Source of the DNA: Streptomyces sp. ICC1
GTDB lineage: Bacteria; Actinomycetota; Actinomycetes; Streptomycetales; Streptomycetaceae
Direction of reading: 5' to 3'
DNA: 64,000 nt
Assembly: GCF_003287935.1 (NCBI RefSeq)
Contig: NZ_CP030287.1
Span: 2,694,267 to 2,758,266, forward strand
Shown: positions 16,739 through 25,231 of the stretch, one piece after another
Numbering within the stretch: position 1 is the stretch's first letter
Layout of the letters: every line of letters begins with the position of its first letter
Translations under genes and position numbers: made by a program
Notes under the pieces: generated by a model
Databases searched by the model: none
What the model was told of the DNA's origin: nothing
The model's input: the letters and a program-made list of their open reading frames with translations, nothing else

Positions 16739-17193
16739 TGGGGGCGGCGGGGACGATGCGCTGGTCGCACGTGGGCCTGAACTGCGTGGACCAGAAGGCC
16801 ACCGAGGAGTTCTACACCCGGTACTTCGGCTTCACCCGGGCCCGGGTGGTCGACCTCGGGGACGCCCGGATCGTGTTCCTGCGCCAGGGGGACGTGTACC
16901 TGGAGCTCTTCGGGGCGGGCACCGAGCCGGCCGGCACGGCACTGCACGACGGACCGCCGGCCCCGGGCCGGATGCGCCACCTGGCCTTCCAGACCGACAG
17001 CGTGGACGCCTTCCTGTCCACGCTCGGCGACGCGGCCGAAGTGACCCTGGGGCCACTGGACTTCGGCGACTTCATCTGCGGGTGGCGGACCGTGTGGGTC
17101 CGCGATCCCGACGGGGTGATCGTCGAGGTCAGCCAGGGATTCGAGGACGAGCACCCGCATGAGGGCTTCCACGACGACAAGGACGGTGTATGA
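16738..17193 (+). CDS. VOC (glyoxalase/dioxygenase) superfamily protein
   Basis: 151 residues. Two beta-alpha-beta-beta-beta units: MRWSHVGLNCVDQKATEEFYTRYFGF and GRMRHLAFQTDSVDAFLSTL...VWVRDPDGVIVEVSQGF. Metal ligands of VOC enzymes are plausible at His (SHVGL), Glu (VYLELF), His (RHLAF) and Glu (VIVEVS). Such proteins act as glyoxalases, isomerases, dioxygenases or binding proteins. It follows a PfpI protein, the other glyoxalase-type fold in this cluster, by direct stop/start overlap. Confidence 0.85.
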   Translation: MGAAGTMRWSHVGLNCVDQKATEEFYTRYFGFTRARVVDLGDARIVFLRQGDVYLELFGAGTEPAGTALHDGPPAPGRMRHLAFQTDSVDAFLSTLGDAAEVTLGPLDFGDFICGWRTVWVRDPDGVIVEVSQGFEDEHPHEGFHDDKDGV

Positions 17194-17194
17194 C

Positions 17195-19015
17195 ATGGCG
17201 GATGCCGTGAGCTTCTCCTTCTCCGACACGATCGCCGGCTACGTCACCCGCTTCGACTCCGGGTCGCGCCTGCTGCGCCTGAAGACCTCGGACGGCCGCG
17301 CGTTCGACGTCTCGCTGGCCGGCGACCCCAGCGCCGAACTGGTCCGCAACCTGGACGAGCCGTACATCGACGCCTCCGGGCACATCGACGAGATGCTCTC
17401 GCCGGGCCGGTTCCTCTACGTCTACGGGGTCCACTACCCCGAGCACGGCGGCCGCTTCGAGGCCAAGCGCCTGGTGTTCCTGGGCCGCGGGGCCGAGGAC
17501 TTCCGCTTCGAGGAGCCCAGCTGGTGGATCAAGCAGATCGAGTCGCTGGCCGACTTCTACAAGCGGGCGCAGTTCGGTGACGGGCCGGTGGACTTCGCCG
17601 AGTACCGCACCGAGATCCGGCTCGGCGGCGACAAGACCGCCAGCCACGTCCAGGAGACCGACACGATCTCCCGGCTGGTCTACGGCATGGCCTCGGCCTA
17701 CCTGCTGACCGGCAAGGACGAGTACCTGGAGGTCGCCGAGCGCGGCACCGAGTACCTGCGCAAGCACATGCGGGTCGTGGACAGCGAGGAGGACGTGGTC
17801 TTCTGGTACCACGGCATCAGCGTCGACGGGGACAGCGAGCGCAAGCTGTTCACCTCGGAGTTCTCCGACGACTACGACGCGATCCCGATGTACGAGCAGA
17901 TCTACGCGCTGGCCGGCCCGATCCAGACCTACCGGATCACCGGCGACGTCCGGATCAAGAACGACGCGGACGCCACCATCCGGCTGTTCGACAAGTTCTT
18001 CAAGGACCCGGAGCAGGGCGGCTACTACTCGCACATCGACCCGATCCTCTTCAGCGCCGACCACGAGTCCCTCGGGGAGAACGCGGAGCGCAAGAACTGG
18101 AACTCGGTCGGCGACCACGCGCCGGCGTACCTGATCAACCTGTACCTGGCGACCGGCGACCAGAAGTACGCCGACTTCCTCGAGTACACCTTCGACACCA
18201 TCGCGGACAAGTTCCCGGACTACAAGAACAGCCCCTTCGTCCAGGAGCGCTTCTTCCGCGACTGGTCCCACGACACCGCGCACAGCTGGCAACAGAACCG
18301 CGCGGTCGTCGGCCACAACCTCAAGATCGCCTGGAACCTGATGCGGATGAACTCGCTGAAGGCCAAGCCGGCCTACGAGGAGCTCGCCCGCAAGATCGGC
18401 GAGATCATGCCGGCCGCCGGCAGCGACGTGCAGCGCGGCGGCTGGTACGACGTGGTGGAGCGGGTGAAGGAGGGGGACCAGGAGACGTATCGTTTCGCCT
18501 GGCACGACCGCAAGGCCTGGTGGCAGCAGGAGCAGGCGATCCTCGCCTACCTCATCCTGAACGGCACCGTCGGCGGCGACGCCTTCCTGCGCGAGGCGCG
18601 GCAGGCGCAGTCCTTCTACAACACCTTCTTCCTCGACCACGACGAGGGAGCCGTCTACTTCAACGTGCTCGCCAGCGGTACCCCGTACCTGCTCGGCACG
18701 GAGCGGCTCAAGGGCAGCCACTCGATGTCCATGTACCACTCCGCGGAGCTCTGCTACCTCTCCGCCGTCTACAACAACCTGCTCGTCAACGGCCGGGAGA
18801 TGGACTTCCACTTCCAGCCCGACCCGAGCGGCTTGCCCGACCGCGTGCTGCGCGTCTCGCCCGACCTGCTCCCCGCCGGCTCGGTGCGGATCGCGTCCGT
18901 CGACATCGACGAGAAGCCGTACACGGACTTCGACGCCGACGGGCTCACCGTCCGGCTGCCCGACGTCCAGGGCCGGGTCAAGGTCAAGGTCCGGCTGCGG
19001 CCGACCGCTCACTAG
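17195..19015 (+). CDS. AGE-family epimerase/isomerase with N-terminal beta domain
   Basis: 606 residues. Residues about 1-95 form an extra beta-rich domain (ITGY-like start IAGYVTRFDSGSRLLRLKTSDG) not normally found in N-acylglucosamine 2-epimerases. The rest is the (alpha/alpha)6 barrel: SRLVYGMASAYLLTGKDEYL, the His-containing helix VVGHNLKIAWNLMRM, WWQQEQAILAYLI, and HSMSMYHSAELCYL. The family epimerises or isomerises aldoses such as mannose, cellobiose or N-acetylglucosamine. ATG at 17195 lies 1 bp after the VOC stop. Substrate is probably a sugar. Confidence 0.87.
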   Translation: MADAVSFSFSDTIAGYVTRFDSGSRLLRLKTSDGRAFDVSLAGDPSAELVRNLDEPYIDASGHIDEMLSPGRFLYVYGVHYPEHGGRFEAKRLVFLGRGAEDFRFEEPSWWIKQIESLADFYKRAQFGDGPVDFAEYRTEIRLGGDKTASHVQETDTISRLVYGMASAYLLTGKDEYLEVAERGTEYLRKHMRVVDSEEDVVFWYHGISVDGDSERKLFTSEFSDDYDAIPMYEQIYALAGPIQTYRITGDVRIKNDADATIRLFDKFFKDPEQGGYYSHIDPILFSADHESLGENAERKNWNSVGDHAPAYLINLYLATGDQKYADFLEYTFDTIADKFPDYKNSPFVQERFFRDWSHDTAHSWQQNRAVVGHNLKIAWNLMRMNSLKAKPAYEELARKIGEIMPAAGSDVQRGGWYDVVERVKEGDQETYRFAWHDRKAWWQQEQAILAYLILNGTVGGDAFLREARQAQSFYNTFFLDHDEGAVYFNVLASGTPYLLGTERLKGSHSMSMYHSAELCYLSAVYNNLLVNGREMDFHFQPDPSGLPDRVLRVSPDLLPAGSVRIASVDIDEKPYTDFDADGLTVRLPDVQGRVKVKVRLRPTAH

Positions 19016-19051
19016 CGCTCAACGGGGGCGCCCCACTCAGAGGGGAAAGCA

Positions 19052-19408
19052 ATGACCCTGAACGTGAAGGAACGACGCAACAAGACGGGCACCGTGCTCG
19101 TCGCAACCGGCGAGATCAACAGCGAGACCTCCGGATCGCTGCTCCAGACGCTGCTGCCGCTGGTCCGCGAGGGCAAGCCGCTGCGCATCGACCTGACGGC
19201 CGTCACCTACGTCTCCAGCGCCGGGCTGCGCACCCTGCTCGTCGTCTACCGCGAGGCCCAGCACGCCGGGGTCGCCGTCACCCTCTACGGGGTGAGCGAG
19301 GAAGTCCGGTTCGTCATGTCGGCCACCGGCTTCCTCGACTTCTTCTCCACCGGCGAGGCCGAGGCGGCCACCGTCAAGGCGGCCGCCCGGGCACGGGCCG
19401 CGCGATGA
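19052..19408 (+). CDS. STAS-domain anti-sigma-factor antagonist (first)
   Basis: 118 residues, single STAS domain: VLVATGEINSETSGSLLQTLLPLVREGKPLRIDLTAVTYVSSAGLRTLLVV. The serine in VSSAGLR is where SpoIIAA-type antagonists are phosphorylated. It should be phosphorylated by the HATPase and dephosphorylated by the SpoIIE phosphatase encoded downstream. Good AGAGGGGAA ribosome site; the stop overlaps the glgX start (ATGA). An Ala/Arg-rich tail follows the domain. Confidence 0.88.
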   Translation: MTLNVKERRNKTGTVLVATGEINSETSGSLLQTLLPLVREGKPLRIDLTAVTYVSSAGLRTLLVVYREAQHAGVAVTLYGVSEEVRFVMSATGFLDFFSTGEAEAATVKAAARARAAR

Positions 19409-21540
19409 GCGAGCCGGTGTCCGAACAGGTGCTGCGCGTCGACGCGTACCCGACCCACGAGGTGGGCGGGTACCGGGTCCGGGCCGGCAAGCCGTTCCCC
19501 TTCGGGGCCAACGTGGTCCCCGGCGGGGTCAGCTTCTCCGTCTTCTCCGACCAGGCCACCTCCATGACCCTGGTCCTCTACAAGCGCGGCGAGCCCGAAC
19601 CGATGGCCGAACTGGAGTTCCCCAAGGAATTCCGCACCGGCAGCGTCTTCGCCATGACGGTCTTCGGCCTCGTCCACGAGAACATCGAGTACGGGTACCG
19701 GGCCGACGGCCCCTACGACCCCGTCACCGGCCACCGCTTCGACGCCCGCCAGGTGCTCTCCGACCCGTACGCCCGGCTGATCGCCGGCCGCGACGTGTGG
19801 GGCGTGGAGCCGGACCGCAGCCGCGGCTACCAGTACCGCTCCCGCGTCTGCCTCCAGGACTTCGACTGGGGCGACGACACCCCGCTGGGCGTCCCCGCCG
19901 AGGACCTCGTCGTGTACGAGACCCACGTGCGCGGCTTCACCCGGCACCCCTCCTCGGGGGTCACCGCCCCCGGCACCTTCGCGGGGCTGCGCGAGAAGAT
20001 CCCGTACCTGAAGGAGCTCGGGGTCAACTGCATCGAGCTGCTCCCGGTGTTCGAGTTCGACGAGAGCGACAACCCGCGCACCAACCCGGAGACGGGCGAG
20101 CAGCTCTTCGACTACTGGGGCTACAACACCGTCTCCTTCTTCGCCCCCAAGGCCGGCTACGCGGCCACGGGACGCTACGGCATGCAGGGCGACGAGTTCC
20201 GCACCCTGATCAAGGAACTGCACGCCGCCGGCATCGAGGTCATCCTCGACGTCGTCTTCAACCACACCGCCGAGGGCAACGAGCACGGCCCGACGATCTC
20301 CTTCAAGGGGCTCGACAACGCCACGTACTACATGCTCACGCCCGAGGGGTACTACTTCAACTTCAGCGGCACCGGCAACACCGTCAACTGCAACCACCCC
20401 GTGGTGCGCAACTACGTGCTCGACTGCCTGCGCCACTGGGTCGCCGACTACCACATCGACGGTTTCCGCTTCGACCTGGCGGCCATCCTCGGCCGCTCCG
20501 CCGACGGCACCCCGCTGCCCAACCCGCCGCTGCTGGAACTGCTCGCCTACGACCCCGTCCTGCGGCACACCAAGCTCATCGCCGAGGCCTGGGACGCCGG
20601 CGGCCTCTACGAGGTCGGCAACTTCCCGGCGTACGGCCGCTGGGCGGAGTGGAACGGCAAGTACCGCGACACCGTGCGAAGCTTCCTCAAGGGCGACCCC
20701 GGGGTCACCGGGGAGCTCGCCACCCGGATCGCCGGCTCGCCCGACCTGTACTCCAGCCGCGGCACCTCCGCGTCGGTCAACTTCCTGACCGCGCACGACG
20801 GTTTCAGCCTCGCCGACCTGGTCTCCTACAACGACAAGCACAACGAGGCCAACGGCGAGGGCAACAACGACGGCGGCAACGACAACGCCAGCTGGAACTG
20901 CGGCGCCGAGGGCCCGACCGACGATCCCGAGGTCAACGCGCTGCGGCTGCGCCAGATGAAGAACGCCCTGGCCATCCTCTTCACCAGCCAGGGCATCCCG
21001 ATGCTCCTGTCGGGCGACGAGGTGGCGCGCAGCCAGCAGGGCAACAACAACACGTACTGCCAGGACAACGAACTGTCCTGGTTCGACTGGGACCAGGTCG
21101 ACGAGAACTCCGAACTCCTGCGGTTCACCCGGGAGATGATCGCCTTCCGCAAGCACCACCGCGAACTGCGCTCCACCTCCCACCCCACGGGACAGCTCAG
21201 GGACAGCCTCGGGCTGCCCGACATCAGCTGGCACGGGGAGCGGGCCTGGCAGCCCGACTGGTCGCCGGAGAGCAGGCTGCTGGCGGTGGCCCGCTGCGGC
21301 ACCGGTGACGACGACGTGGTGTACGTGGCCATGAACTCCCACTGGGAACCGCACGACCTGGAACTGCCCGCGCTGCCGGGAGGCCGCGTCTGGCACCTCT
21401 TCGCGGACACCGGGGCGAGCGCCCCGTACGACATCCGCACCCCCGGCGCCGAGCTCGAACTGGAGAACGCCGGCAAGTACCTGATCGGCCCGCGCTCGGT
21501 CGTGATCCTGGTCGGCCGCACGCCGGACGCCGAGCTCTAG
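19405..21540 (+). CDS. glgX: Glycogen debranching enzyme (isoamylase type)
   Basis: 711 residues. N-terminal CBM48-like beta domain (FPFGANVVPGGVSFSVFSDQA), then a GH13 (beta/alpha)8 barrel with the four conserved regions: DVVFNHTAEG, GFRFDLAAIL (nucleophile Asp), LIAEAWDAGG (acid/base Glu) and FLTAHDGFSLADLV. It hydrolyses alpha-1,6 branches of glycogen or limit dextrins. Its place between two STAS genes, sharing ATGA with the first, is unusual and suggests that glucan breakdown is under the partner switch or supplies the sugar for the cluster. Confidence 0.93.
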   Translation: MSEPVSEQVLRVDAYPTHEVGGYRVRAGKPFPFGANVVPGGVSFSVFSDQATSMTLVLYKRGEPEPMAELEFPKEFRTGSVFAMTVFGLVHENIEYGYRADGPYDPVTGHRFDARQVLSDPYARLIAGRDVWGVEPDRSRGYQYRSRVCLQDFDWGDDTPLGVPAEDLVVYETHVRGFTRHPSSGVTAPGTFAGLREKIPYLKELGVNCIELLPVFEFDESDNPRTNPETGEQLFDYWGYNTVSFFAPKAGYAATGRYGMQGDEFRTLIKELHAAGIEVILDVVFNHTAEGNEHGPTISFKGLDNATYYMLTPEGYYFNFSGTGNTVNCNHPVVRNYVLDCLRHWVADYHIDGFRFDLAAILGRSADGTPLPNPPLLELLAYDPVLRHTKLIAEAWDAGGLYEVGNFPAYGRWAEWNGKYRDTVRSFLKGDPGVTGELATRIAGSPDLYSSRGTSASVNFLTAHDGFSLADLVSYNDKHNEANGEGNNDGGNDNASWNCGAEGPTDDPEVNALRLRQMKNALAILFTSQGIPMLLSGDEVARSQQGNNNTYCQDNELSWFDWDQVDENSELLRFTREMIAFRKHHRELRSTSHPTGQLRDSLGLPDISWHGERAWQPDWSPESRLLAVARCGTGDDDVVYVAMNSHWEPHDLELPALPGGRVWHLFADTGASAPYDIRTPGAELELENAGKYLIGPRSVVILVGRTPDAEL

Positions 21541-21601
21541 CGCGCGCTCCGGCCCGCGCGAACCCGTACGCCGTACGCCGTACCTCCGAAGGAGACCTGA
21601 C

Positions 21602-21910
21602 ATGCCGCTTTCCGTGTCCCTGAGCATCGAGGGCGACACCACCGTGATCGAGCTGGAGGGCGAACTGGACGCCAAGACCGCGCCGGACTTCCACCGGACC
21701 ATCGAGAAGGCCGCAGGGCACGGAACCAGCACCGTCGAGATCAGGATGGCCGGCGTCGGCTACATGGCCAGTGCCGGACTGCGCTCCCTGGTCTTCGCCC
21801 AGCAGAAGGTGGGGGACCACGTCACCATCAAGGTGGTCGGCGCCATCGAGCCCGTCGCCCGGACCATCCGGACGGCCGGGCTGGACCGCAGCATCGTGCT
21901 CACCGACTGA
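21602..21910 (+). CDS. STAS-domain anti-sigma-factor antagonist (second)
   Basis: 102 residues, minimal STAS domain: LSIEGDTTVIELEGELDAKTAPDFHRTIEKA, then VGYMASAGLRSLVFAQQ with Ser in the phosphorylation position. Only distantly similar to the first STAS protein at 19052. Strong GAAGGAGA ribosome site. A GTACGCC triplicate lies just upstream (about 21567-21586). It is followed 5 bp later by the HATPase gene. Confidence 0.88.
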   Translation: MPLSVSLSIEGDTTVIELEGELDAKTAPDFHRTIEKAAGHGTSTVEIRMAGVGYMASAGLRSLVFAQQKVGDHVTIKVVGAIEPVARTIRTAGLDRSIVLTD

Positions 21911-21915
21911 GTCCG

Positions 21916-22380
21916 ATGGCTGACCTGGTCAAGTCGGCGGTGACCGCCGCGGAACTGGAAGTGCCCGCCACCCTGGGGGCGCTGGGCGACATCGCCGCGC
22001 TCGTCCTGCGGCTGGCCGGGGGAGCGGGCCTCGACAAGGGCTCCGCCTACCGGATCCGGCTGGCCGTGGACGAGCTGGCCACGAACATCGTGGTGCACGG
22101 GTACCGGGGCGGCGACGGACGGATCACCGTCAGGGGCCGCTCCGGCCCGGGCCGGGTGCAGATCGCCATAGAGGACCGGGCGCCGGCCTTCGACCCCGTC
22201 CGGGGGAGGCTGCCGCCCGACCGGGAGAGTGCCCCCGAGCGGCGCCGGATCGGCGGCCTCGGCATTCACCTGGCACTGACCAGCGTGGACGAGTTCGGCT
22301 ACGTACGCAGGGACGGCCGCAACATCAGCACGCTGACCGTGATGGCTGAGGGGACTGACCCATGCCCTCCACGACCGTGA
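21916..22380 (+). CDS. RsbW-like serine kinase/anti-sigma factor (HATPase_c)
   Basis: 154 residues, GHKL ATPase of the SpoIIAB/RsbW type. N box DELATNIVVHGY, G1 box EDRAPAFDP and G2 box GGLGIHLAL are present; the usual DxG of G1 reads DRA. Such proteins bind ATP, phosphorylate STAS antagonists and sequester a sigma factor or other client. No sigma factor gene of the SigB type is adjacent, so the client is unknown. The end overlaps the phosphatase gene by 19 bp. Confidence 0.87.
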   Translation: MADLVKSAVTAAELEVPATLGALGDIAALVLRLAGGAGLDKGSAYRIRLAVDELATNIVVHGYRGGDGRITVRGRSGPGRVQIAIEDRAPAFDPVRGRLPPDRESAPERRRIGGLGIHLALTSVDEFGYVRRDGRNISTLTVMAEGTDPCPPRP

Positions 22381-23621
22381 TCATCCTCGACCAATACCCG
22401 CCGCCGCCCATCGAACTGCTCGACGCGCTGGGGGAGATGGACGCGGAACTCGTGCCCCGCACCCTCGCCGACCTGCTGTCCGGCCCGCTGGAGGACCTGC
22501 CCGAGGCGGACGTGCTGCTCGCCCCGGCCGAGGCCGACGGGGAGTCCGTCCGGACGGCCGTGCGCAGGCTGCGCCGCTGGGCCGGCGCCCCCATCGTGGT
22601 CGTCTGGACCGTGACGGCGTTCGCCGCGCTGGAGGAGCACGTCCGGATCGGCCACGACTACCTCGTACCGCCCTTCCTGCCCTCGCTCGTCGGGGCCCGG
22701 CTGCACAGCTGCTCGGAGCGCGCCGGACTCGGCCGCACCCTGCGCGAAGCCGACGCCCGCGCCGAACTCATGGGGTACGAGAAGGAGCTGGAGATCGGCC
22801 GGGAGATCCAGGCCGGCTTCCTGCCGGAATCCCTGCCGGTCCCCGACGGCTGGGAGATCGACGTGTGCTTCCGGCCCGCGCGGCAGGTCGCCGGGGACTT
22901 CTACGACGTCTTCGAGCTCTCCCGGGGCCGGCGGCTGGCCTTCGTGGTCGCCGACGTCTGCGACAAGGGGGTCGGCGCCGCCCTCTTCATGGCGCTCATC
23001 CGCTCCCTGCTGCGGCACACCGCCGAGAACAGCGGCCTCCAGCACCTGGTGGCCGCCGGCCGCACCGGCAACAGCCGGCGGATCCCGGTCGTCGGCGCCA
23101 CCCCGCTGCTCAACGCGGTCACCGCCACCAACGGCTACCTGACCCGCAACCACCTGCGCCAGGGCTACTTCGCCACGCTCTTCTTCGGGGTGCTCGACCC
23201 GCTCACCGGCTCGCTGGTCTACATCAACGGCGGACACAACCCGCCGCTGCTGCTGGCCGCCGACGGCGCGGAGCCGCTCGCCCTGGACGTCACCGGCCCG
23301 GCCGTCGGGGTGCTCCCGGACTGTGTGTACACGCTCGGCTACGCCCAGCTGAACCCGGGCGACACCCTCTTCGTGTTCACCGACGGAGTGCCCGAGGCCC
23401 GCTGCCCCAGCGGGACCTTCCTCGGGGACGAGCGGATGCTGCAGCTGCTTTCCGGCCCGCCGGTCAGCGGCAGGGAGATGGTCGACCGGATGGACACCGC
23501 CGTACGCGAACACACCGGAACAGCGGAACAGCACGACGACGTCACCATGCTGGCCCTGCACCGGCCACGCGCGGCGCGGGGGCCGCACGACGGCAGTGCG
23601 GGCCACAAGGTCGTGGCCTGA
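22362..23621 (+). CDS. SpoIIE/RsbU-type PP2C phosphatase with receiver-like N-terminus
   Basis: 419 residues. Residues 1-125 resemble a degenerate receiver domain (VIILDQYPPPP...PIVVVWTVTAFAALEEHV). The PP2C core begins at a coupling helix (EKELEIGREIQAGFLP) and keeps the metal-binding aspartates: GDFYDVFE, VADVCDKGVGAALFMAL, FTDGVPEA and EQHDDVTMLAL. It should dephosphorylate the two STAS proteins and so close the partner-switching loop. It overlaps the kinase gene by 19 bp and is 1 bp from the MinD-like gene. Confidence 0.9.
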   Translation: MPSTTVIILDQYPPPPIELLDALGEMDAELVPRTLADLLSGPLEDLPEADVLLAPAEADGESVRTAVRRLRRWAGAPIVVVWTVTAFAALEEHVRIGHDYLVPPFLPSLVGARLHSCSERAGLGRTLREADARAELMGYEKELEIGREIQAGFLPESLPVPDGWEIDVCFRPARQVAGDFYDVFELSRGRRLAFVVADVCDKGVGAALFMALIRSLLRHTAENSGLQHLVAAGRTGNSRRIPVVGATPLLNAVTATNGYLTRNHLRQGYFATLFFGVLDPLTGSLVYINGGHNPPLLLAADGAEPLALDVTGPAVGVLPDCVYTLGYAQLNPGDTLFVFTDGVPEARCPSGTFLGDERMLQLLSGPPVSGREMVDRMDTAVREHTGTAEQHDDVTMLALHRPRAARGPHDGSAGHKVVA

Positions 23622-23622
23622 G

Positions 23623-24366
23623 ATGACCCGGACCATCGTGGTGCACTCGTACCGCGGCGGGACCGGGAAGTCCTCGGTGCTGGCGAACCTGGCCCTGCTC
23701 ATCGCCGCCGGGGGGCGCCGGGTCGGGGTGATCGACACGGACATCCAGTCGCCCACCCTGGACCAGCTCTTCCGGCTGGGCCCCGGCCCCTCGCTGGCCG
23801 ACTACCTGCTCGGACGGTGCGAGATCGAGGCCGCCGCCCAGGAGGTCGCCCTGCCCGGGCTGTACGTCGTACCGGCCCGGACCGGGACGGCGGCCCTGCG
23901 CGAGCTCATGACCACCGGCTACGACGTGGGGCTGCTGCCCGAGGGCTTCGACCGGCTGTCCTGCCACCACGACCTCGACGTCCTGCTCCTCGACACCCAT
24001 GCCGGGCTCAACAACGAGTCGGTCACCGCCATGGCCAGCGCCGACGTGCTCCTCATCATGGCCAGGGCCGACCGGATCGACCTGCTCGGCGCCGCCGAGA
24101 CCATCGCCCTGACCGGCCGGCTCACCTGCCGCCGGACCCTGGTGATGAGCATGGCCCCCGAGGGCGTCGACCGGGAAGCCGCCCGGCGGCGGGCCGAGGA
24201 GGTCTACCGCACCCCGCTGGCCGGAATCCTTCCCTACGTACCGGAAATGGCCGCCCTCTACGGGGAGCGCATATTCGCGGAAGCGCATCCCGACCATCCC
24301 CTGGTCAGTGAATTCCGCACCATCATCTCGGCGTTGGACGCACGTGACGAAGTATCGCGGGCCTGA
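23623..24366 (+). CDS. MinD/ParA-like P-loop ATPase
   Basis: 247 residues. Deviant Walker A motif RGGTGKSSV at residues 10-18, switch I region DTDIQSPTLDQLF, and Walker B DVLLLDTHAG. The rest follows the SIMIBI ATPase fold (DRIDLLGAAETIALTGRL). Members position protein complexes or act as cofactor chaperones and activating ATPases. Because a molybdenum hydroxylase and XdhC lie downstream, a metallochaperone-like role is possible, but subcellular positioning is equally so. Starts 1 bp after the phosphatase stop. Confidence 0.87.
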   Translation: MTRTIVVHSYRGGTGKSSVLANLALLIAAGGRRVGVIDTDIQSPTLDQLFRLGPGPSLADYLLGRCEIEAAAQEVALPGLYVVPARTGTAALRELMTTGYDVGLLPEGFDRLSCHHDLDVLLLDTHAGLNNESVTAMASADVLLIMARADRIDLLGAAETIALTGRLTCRRTLVMSMAPEGVDREAARRRAEEVYRTPLAGILPYVPEMAALYGERIFAEAHPDHPLVSEFRTIISALDARDEVSRA

Positions 24367-24378
24367 CGTCAGGCCCTT

Positions 24379-24398
24379 ACGCCCCTAGGCGGGGGCGT
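24379..24398. terminator. Weak hairpin in an intra-cluster gap
   Basis: 7-bp stem ACGCCCC/GGGGCGT with a 6-nt loop, preceded by the 12-bp palindrome CCTGACGTCAGG at 24362-24373 over the stop of the MinD-like gene. Could be a partial terminator or processing site between the two halves of the cluster. Confidence 0.35.
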
Positions 24399-24445
24399 GT
24401 TGAATCGGCAGCGAATCCGGCGCATCATGAACAAGGAGAAGAGTC

Positions 24446-25186
24446 ATGAAGATTCTCGTCGTCATGACGGCCAAGGCCACGCTTCATCTGCTGGACGGGG
24501 AACAGCACCCCTCGGGTTTCTGGGCCGAGGAATTCGCCGTCCCCTATGCGCTCTTCAAGAACGCGGGCCACAGCGTGGACGTGGCGACGATCGGGGGACT
24601 GGTCCCCACGGTCGACCAGACCAGCGTCGACCCCCAGTTCCTCCAGTGGGTCCGGCCCCAGGGCTCGGCGGACGAGGACGCGGCCAACGCCGCCGAGTAC
24701 GTCCGCGTCATCGGCGAGAGCCCGCAACTCAGAAGTCCGATCGCGCTGGAGTCCCTGGGCGAGAAGGACATCGCCGGCTACGACGGCATCTACATCAGCG
24801 GCGGCCACGGCGCCATCGGCGACCTGCCCAAGTCCGACGAGCTCGCGCAGATCCTGCGCTGGGCCATCGCCCAGGACAAGCCGCTCGCCACCGTCTGCCA
24901 CGGCCACACCGCACTGCTCGCCCTGCGCGACGGCGAGGGCCGCTGGCCCTTCGAGGGCTACCGCATGACCGCCTTCTCGCACAGCGAGGAGCTGGTCACC
25001 AACATGGCCGGCCGCCTCCCGCTGATCCTGGAGGCCGAACTCACCCGGCTCGGCGCGCGCTACGAGAAGGCCGAGGCCATCTGGGACTCGCACGTCGTGG
25101 TGGACCGCAGGCTCACCACCGGCCAGAACCCGTACTCCTCCAAGGCCCTCGCGCAGACGTTCCTGGCCCAGCTCGCGCGGGACTGA
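24446..25186 (+). CDS. DJ-1/PfpI family protein, Hsp31/glyoxalase III-like (third)
   Basis: 246 residues. Hsp31-type features: SGFWAEEFAVPYALFKNAGHSVDVAT at the N-terminus, the GGHG motif (YISGGHGAIGDL), and nucleophile elbow ATVCHGHTALLAL. Glyoxalase III enzymes of this class convert methylglyoxal to lactate without cofactors. The C-terminal segment ends in VVVDRRLTTGQNPYSSKALAQ. The start is preceded by AAGGAGAAG. Opens the second half of the cluster, ahead of aldehyde dehydrogenase, which fits carbonyl metabolism. Confidence 0.88.
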   Translation: MKILVVMTAKATLHLLDGEQHPSGFWAEEFAVPYALFKNAGHSVDVATIGGLVPTVDQTSVDPQFLQWVRPQGSADEDAANAAEYVRVIGESPQLRSPIALESLGEKDIAGYDGIYISGGHGAIGDLPKSDELAQILRWAIAQDKPLATVCHGHTALLALRDGEGRWPFEGYRMTAFSHSEELVTNMAGRLPLILEAELTRLGARYEKAEAIWDSHVVVDRRLTTGQNPYSSKALAQTFLAQLARD

Positions 25187-25231
25187 CGAAGCCCCGCTCC
25201 TCGCATCCGACACCGGAAGGCAGCCACAGCC

